Origin: JAICYJ01 sp045806525
GTDB lineage: Bacteria > Actinomycetota > Thermoleophilia > Gaiellales > JAICJC01
DNA length: 26,668 nucleotides
Assembly (NCBI GenBank): GCA_045806525.1
Contig: JBJMJD010000053.1
Span: forward strand, 1-26,668
Direction: 5' to 3'
The notes under the pieces were generated by a model. It did no database searches. It was not told where the DNA came from and saw nothing but the letters and a program-made list of their open reading frames with translations. The position numbers were made by a program, and so were the translations under genes. Below, in pieces: positions 23,214 to 26,668 of the stretch (position 1 is the first letter of the stretch; the number at the start of each line of letters is the position of its first letter).

Positions 23214-23367
23214 GACGCCGCATCATGTGGTCGCCCGCGGGGCACACACACTCGCTGTGCTCGAAGCCGCACTGCTCGCACACGCTCTTCCACCAGATCC
23301 ACCACAGCCGGAACACCGAGGCCGGGATCCCGATCGCTGTGACGACGATGACGAGTTCGTCCGCCAT
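23206..23367 (-). CDS. Small single-span membrane protein with a Cys-rich tail
   Basis: 53 residues from ATG 23367, so small that length filters miss it. Residues 4-26 (ELVIVVTAIGIPASVFRLWWIWW) form one hydrophobic helix. The tail holds Cys-x-x-Cys and Cys-x-Cys (CEQCGFEHSECVC) with nearby His residues, the layout of a metal-binding knuckle, and ends in four arginines after two methionines. Codon use is strongly GC3-biased, as in neighbouring genes. There is no Shine-Dalgarno, but TAGACT sits six bases before the ATG, the leaderless pattern. I do not recognise a family. It converges on acs. Confidence 0.65.
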   Translation of the reverse strand: MADELVIVVTAIGIPASVFRLWWIWWKSVCEQCGFEHSECVCPAGDHMMRRRR

Positions 23368-23373
23368 CGGGCA

Positions 23374-23379
23374 AGTCTA
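23374..23379 (-). promoter_or_regulatory. -10 element of a leaderless promoter for the 53-residue protein
   Basis: Minus-strand TAGACT, then six bases, then ATG at 23367. It supports both the start choice and the existence of the gene. Confidence 0.5.
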
Positions 23380-23437
23380 CGACAGTGGCGAGGCGCGCGC
23401 TGAGAAGCGCGGCCGCCGAGGTCGAGCACATTGCGCG

Positions 23438-24862
23438 TCAGGCAGCTTCGATCCGCGCTTCCGGCTTCCCTGCGTGTCTGGGCAGGCGTAGCGCCGCTAC
23501 CAGCCCGAGCAGGGCGAACCCGACCAGCACGATCATCGCAATGACATATGACCTGGTTCCCAGCGAGACGGCGGAGACGAGGATCGTGCCGGCGATCGCG
23601 GTGCCGAACGATGAGCCGAGGTTGGAGACGCTGCGGGAGAGCCCCGAGATCTCGCCCTGCATCTCTTCGGGAAAGCTCGATTGGACGACGTTCACGGAGG
23701 GCGTCAGCATGGCGCCGACGCCGAGCCCGAACAGGAACAGTCCCAGCAGGAACGCAAGCGCTCGCTGGGAGGTATCCACGAACGGGATCATCAGCACCAG
23801 GCCGACGACTGCCGCGAGGAACCCGGCCGCGATCAGCGCCCGCTGGGGGTACCGCGCCACGAGGCCGCGTGCTGCGAACGAGGAGATCAGGATGCCGGCC
23901 GTCGCCGAGGTGAAGATCAGGCCCGTCCTGATCGGGCTGTAGCCATGCACCTCCTGCAGGTAGACGGAGACGACGAACGATGTTCCCATCATGATCAGCC
24001 ATTGGAGGTTCTGGGTCACCAGCGCGAGGTTGCAGACCCGGTTTCGAAAGAGTCGGGTCGAGAGCAGCGGTTCGCCGCCGGCCCGTTCCAGCCGGCGGAT
24101 GTAGGCGTAGAACCCGAGCAGGAGCGCGATGCCGATCACCACGAAGGCGACGAACAGCGTGTTGTTGACGCCGGCTTGCAGGATGCCGAGCACGACGAAG
24201 AACATCCCGACCGCGGACAGGACGGCTCCCACCAGGTCGAAATGACGGCTCGGGTCAGCGGGCAGCGGATCGCTCAGGTTGCGGCTGAGCAGGATGATGA
24301 TGGCCACGATCAGCGCCTGGAACACGAACGCCGCCCGCCAGTCGATCCAGGTGGCGATCACCCCGCCGATCAGCGGTCCCGCGGCGGCGCCGAAGCCCCC
24401 CATCCCGCTGATCGCGCCGAACGCCCACGCCCGCGAGGTGGTGTCGGTGAACCAGAGCGTCGCCAGGATGTAGACGGGCGGGATCAGGAACGCCGTGCCC
24501 ACCCCCTCCAGGATCGAGTTGCCGACGATCAGCACTCCCAGCCCGGGCGCGATCGCGCTCAGCAGGGCACCGACGCCGAACAGCGCCAACCCTCCGATCA
24601 TGCACCGCTTCCGGCCCCACCGGTCGGTGAGCTTGCTGCAGGGGATCATCAGGATCGCCATCGTCAGCAGGAACAGGGTGATCACGGTCTGGACACCCTT
24701 CACGTCCGTGTTCAGATCGTGGCTGATGTCTGAGATCATCACGTTCATGTTCGAGCCTGCGAAGCTGCAGATGAACTGCGCCAGCGCAAGCGGCGCGATC
24801 AGTCGGCGGGCGCTTCGAAGCGCCTCGCCGGTGTCCCGGCCCTCGGCCGCCGAGGAGCTCAT
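23438..24862 (-). CDS. Second DHA2-family MFS transporter
   Basis: 474 residues with about 14 hydrophobic helices. Motif A is present as KLTDRWGRKRC and motif C as SGMGGFGAAAGPLIGG; RRLIAPLALAQFICSFAGSNMNVMISDISHDLN is the TM1 region typical of DHA2 drug/H+ antiporters. GGAAGG lies upstream of the ATG. The nearest regulator-like gene is absent, unlike the TetR-MFS pair at 13237-15299. Substrate unknown. TAGGGT at 24943-24938 with a weak -35 about 17 bases away may be its promoter. Confidence 0.92.
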   Translation of the reverse strand: MSSSAAEGRDTGEALRSARRLIAPLALAQFICSFAGSNMNVMISDISHDLNTDVKGVQTVITLFLLTMAILMIPCSKLTDRWGRKRCMIGGLALFGVGALLSAIAPGLGVLIVGNSILEGVGTAFLIPPVYILATLWFTDTTSRAWAFGAISGMGGFGAAAGPLIGGVIATWIDWRAAFVFQALIVAIIILLSRNLSDPLPADPSRHFDLVGAVLSAVGMFFVVLGILQAGVNNTLFVAFVVIGIALLLGFYAYIRRLERAGGEPLLSTRLFRNRVCNLALVTQNLQWLIMMGTSFVVSVYLQEVHGYSPIRTGLIFTSATAGILISSFAARGLVARYPQRALIAAGFLAAVVGLVLMIPFVDTSQRALAFLLGLFLFGLGVGAMLTPSVNVVQSSFPEEMQGEISGLSRSVSNLGSSFGTAIAGTILVSAVSLGTRSYVIAMIVLVGFALLGLVAALRLPRHAGKPEARIEAA

Positions 24863-24954
24863 GACCGAGCCTTCCGGTCGGCACTGCAGGATTGCGCGAT
24901 GGCCACGAGCGCGGCCGTCCTTTCCGTCGACCCGCCCACCCTAGCGAAACGCGG

Positions 24955-24976
24955 CTCGCGCGAAAAGGATCGCGAG
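24955..24976 (-). terminator. Candidate terminator after the small four-helix membrane gene
   Basis: CTCGCG (24955-24960) pairs with CGCGAG (24971-24976) around a 10-nt loop, eight bases past the stop at 24984. There is no U-run after the stem; U residues are only in the loop. Low confidence. Confidence 0.3.
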
Positions 24977-24983
24977 GACGGGG

Positions 24984-25508
24984 CTAGGGCAGCTCTCCCT
25001 TGTTGCGAAGCACGTTCAGGTAGGCCTCGCCGCCGTACAGGCTCATCCGCCCGCCGTCATCGCCGCCGCCCCCGGCTGCGCTCGACCCACCGATGATGGC
25101 GGCGGTCACGACGATACCGAGCACGGTCAGCCCAAGCGACAGCAGCCCGAACGCGGGCAACACGCCGACGCCGCCGCCGGCATCGAGGTTCGACTGCACC
25201 GCCGATCGCAGCAGCACCAGGGTGCCGACCACCGAGATCAGGTTGCCGATCAGTGCGGCGATGAACGTCGTGCCGAACCCCACCCGGACATCCGAGAGCG
25301 GGGGTAGCAACACGAGCAGCACCAGGCCGGTGACCGCCGCCTGCGTCGCACCGCCGATCAGCACCACCACCGCCCAGCTATCGGCCAGCAGATGGGGGCC
25401 GCTTCCGCCCAGCAGCACGGGCAGGAACACCAGCCCCGATACGATCCGGCCGGCGAAGCCGGCGACGAAGCCGCTGATAACGACGGTTACCCAGATTGGC
25501 AGGTTCAT
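24984..25508 (-). CDS. Small four-helix membrane protein, unknown
   Basis: 174 residues from ATG 25508 (MNLPIWVTVVISGFVAGF), with AGGAG six bases upstream; longer readings run into the divergent cyclase gene. Four predicted helices at about 5-27, 43-68, 79-101 and 119-140, rich in Gly, then a Gly-rich linker with two Asp and a polar tail (GRMSLYGGEAYLNVLRNKGELP). No family recognised. It is divergent from the cyclase gene, separated by 88 bases. Confidence 0.75.
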   Translation of the reverse strand: MNLPIWVTVVISGFVAGFAGRIVSGLVFLPVLLGGSGPHLLADSWAVVVLIGGATQAAVTGLVLLVLLPPLSDVRVGFGTTFIAALIGNLISVVGTLVLLRSAVQSNLDAGGGVGVLPAFGLLSLGLTVLGIVVTAAIIGGSSAAGGGGDDGGRMSLYGGEAYLNVLRNKGELP

Positions 25509-25583
25509 CAAGCGCTCCTGCCGGCCAGATCGGCAAGTTGCACACTCAAGTTGAGGCGGCAGGCACGGGACAAACCCAGGGCG

Positions 25584-25589
25584 TACACT
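25584..25589 (+). promoter_or_regulatory. -10 element of a leaderless promoter for the cyclase gene
   Basis: TACACT followed by seven bases and GTG at 25597. No Shine-Dalgarno lies upstream of the GTG. Confidence 0.5.
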
Positions 25590-25596
25590 CGCCGCC

Positions 25597-26668
25597 GTGA
25601 GTGACGAGGGCTCCGAGACCGCCGTTCGCACCTTCCTGATCGCGGACATCCGCGGATACACGACCTTCACACAGGCCGAGGGCGACGAGGCTGCGGCCCG
25701 GCTGGCCGCGCGGTTCGCGCAGGTCGTGCGCGATGAGATCGAGCGGCACGGCGGGTCGGTGGTCGAGCTGCGCGGCGATGAGGCGATGTGCACCTTCGGT
25801 TCGCCCCGCGGGGCGATCCGTGCTGCCGTCGCGCTGCAGCAGCGCTGTGCAGAGGAGATCCGTGGCGATCCGACGCTGCCACTGCGCCTCGGCATCGGCA
25901 TCGACGTAGGGGAGGCCGTCGCCGTCGAGGGTGGGTATCGCGGTGGTGCGCTCAACCTTGCCGCCCGTCTCTGCTCGCAGGCCGCCGCCGGAGAGGTGCT
26001 GGTCAGCGAGGGCGTCGTCCACCTCGCCCGACGCGTCGACGAGCTGGTGTACGTCGAGCGAGGGCGAATCGCGCTCAAGGGCATGGCCGAGCCGGTGCGT
26101 GTGGTTCAGATCGTCTTCGAGCTCGACCTGCCGGGGGAAACCACTGCGCTGCCGCACCGCCGCCTGACTCGCGGCCGCATCGCGGTGCTCGCCGCGGCTG
26201 CCCTCGTCGCCGCCGGCGCCGGCCTGCTGGCAGGCCTCCGCGGCGGAGGGTCGGCTCTGGCGCTCGATGCAAACGCCGTGGCCTCGCTGAACTCCTCGGG
26301 CTCGGTCGTAACGCAGACACTTCTGCCCAGCGGCGGCCTCCCGGCCAGCATCACCTCCGGGGACGGTTCGATCTGGGTAACGAATGCCGGCCCGGCCGTC
26401 GCCACGAAGATCGATGCGGCGACAGGAGCCGTCGCCGGCACCACGCAGCCCCTCGGCACCGCACCGTCCGGCATCGCCATCGGCGGCGGCGGCGTGTGGG
26501 TCGCCGACTCCGCCAGTGCGACCGTTCGCTGGATCAGCGTCTCCGCGCTGACGACGACCCCTGCGCGCATCCATGTCGGCCAGGGCCCCGGCCCGATCGC
26601 CTTCGGTGACCGGGCAGCCTGGGTCGTCAACACCATCGATGGAACGCTGCAGCGTCTGCAGGGCCCCG
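25597..26668 (+). CDS. Class III nucleotide cyclase fused to a membrane helix and beta-propeller (runs off window)
   Basis: At least 357 residues from GTG 25597; the C-terminus is beyond the window. Residues about 10-175 are the class III adenylate/guanylate cyclase domain: metal-binding Asp17 (LIADIRGYT) and Asp61 (ELRGDEAMCTF), transition-state Asn120 and Arg124 (ALNLAARLCS). At the base-selecting position of the VVE-LRGD segment Glu57 replaces the Lys typical of adenylate cyclases; Glu there is seen in guanylate cyclases, but the second selecting residue (Gly117 or Ala118) fits neither class. A single helix at 195-214 leads to Vgb/NHL-like propeller repeats (SIWVTN, GVWVAD, AAWVVN). Topology: cyclase inside, propeller outside, so an external cue may set cyclic-nucleotide output. 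Product unknown. Confidence 0.85.
   Translation, partial: MSDEGSETAVRTFLIADIRGYTTFTQAEGDEAAARLAARFAQVVRDEIERHGGSVVELRGDEAMCTFGSPRGAIRAAVALQQRCAEEIRGDPTLPLRLGIGIDVGEAVAVEGGYRGGALNLAARLCSQAAAGEVLVSEGVVHLARRVDELVYVERGRIALKGMAEPVRVVQIVFELDLPGETTALPHRRLTRGRIAVLAAAALVAAGAGLLAGLRGGGSALALDANAVASLNSSGSVVTQTLLPSGGLPASITSGDGSIWVTNAGPAVATKIDAATGAVAGTTQPLGTAPSGIAIGGGGVWVADSASATVRWISVSALTTTPARIHVGQGPGPIAFGDRAAWVVNTIDGTLQRLQGP

Overview
The window is very GC-rich chromosomal DNA with the codon bias of a high-GC actinobacterium. GTG starts are frequent and many genes appear leaderless. No rRNA, tRNA, CRISPR array, insertion sequence or phage gene was recognised. The ribosomal protein/NusG/RpoB sequences are of actinobacterial type. 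The mix of genes (glutathione S-transferase, Vgb-type cyclase, several DHFR-like and VOC proteins, GPR1/FUN34 acetate permease) suggests a deep-branching lineage such as Thermoleophilia; that placement is inference.

Region 1 (1-5050, all minus strand) is core information processing, transcribed as rpmG-secE-nusG-rplK-rplA-rplJ-rplL and then rpoB, which runs off the left edge. An L10-type leader precedes rplJ. A cytoplasmic NlpC/P60 peptidase gene lies between rplL and rpoB. rpoB has its own promoter, a hairpin-containing leader of about 150 nt and a TTG start.

Region 2 (5124-8330, minus) is a tight five-gene operon behind a TTGACA promoter: DHFR-like reductase, ArsR regulator, SRPBCC protein, an unknown conserved protein and a DUF1697 protein, with ATGA overlaps at two junctions.

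Region 3 (8334-11812, plus) is the most unusual metabolic cluster: a citryl-CoA lyase-like protein with an altered catalytic position, a PaaK-like acyl-CoA ligase, a VOC metalloprotein and a glutathione S-transferase. It looks like a dedicated pathway for an unidentified acid.

Region 4 (11817-16739) holds a second DHFR-like protein, a VOC plus YCII pair, a TetR-MFS drug-efflux pair, a GNAT acetyltransferase remnant lacking its catalytic core, and a flippase-like YbhN/UPF0104 membrane protein.

Region 5 (16771-20377) holds a stand-alone LanC-like zinc protein, a DUF4239 membrane protein, a small four-helix membrane protein, a lipoprotein and a tandem ABM-fold protein.

Region 6 (20548-26668) has an acetate uptake and activation operon (satP-like permease, then acs), a 53-residue membrane protein with a Cys-rich tail, a second DHA2 MFS transporter, a small four-helix membrane protein and, running off the right edge, a class III nucleotide cyclase fused through one membrane helix to a beta-propeller.

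Recurrent features are start-codon overlaps, convergent genes separated by 0-4 nt, and at least six genes with a TAnnnT hexamer 6-7 nt before the start codon and no Shine-Dalgarno, the pattern of leaderless transcription.
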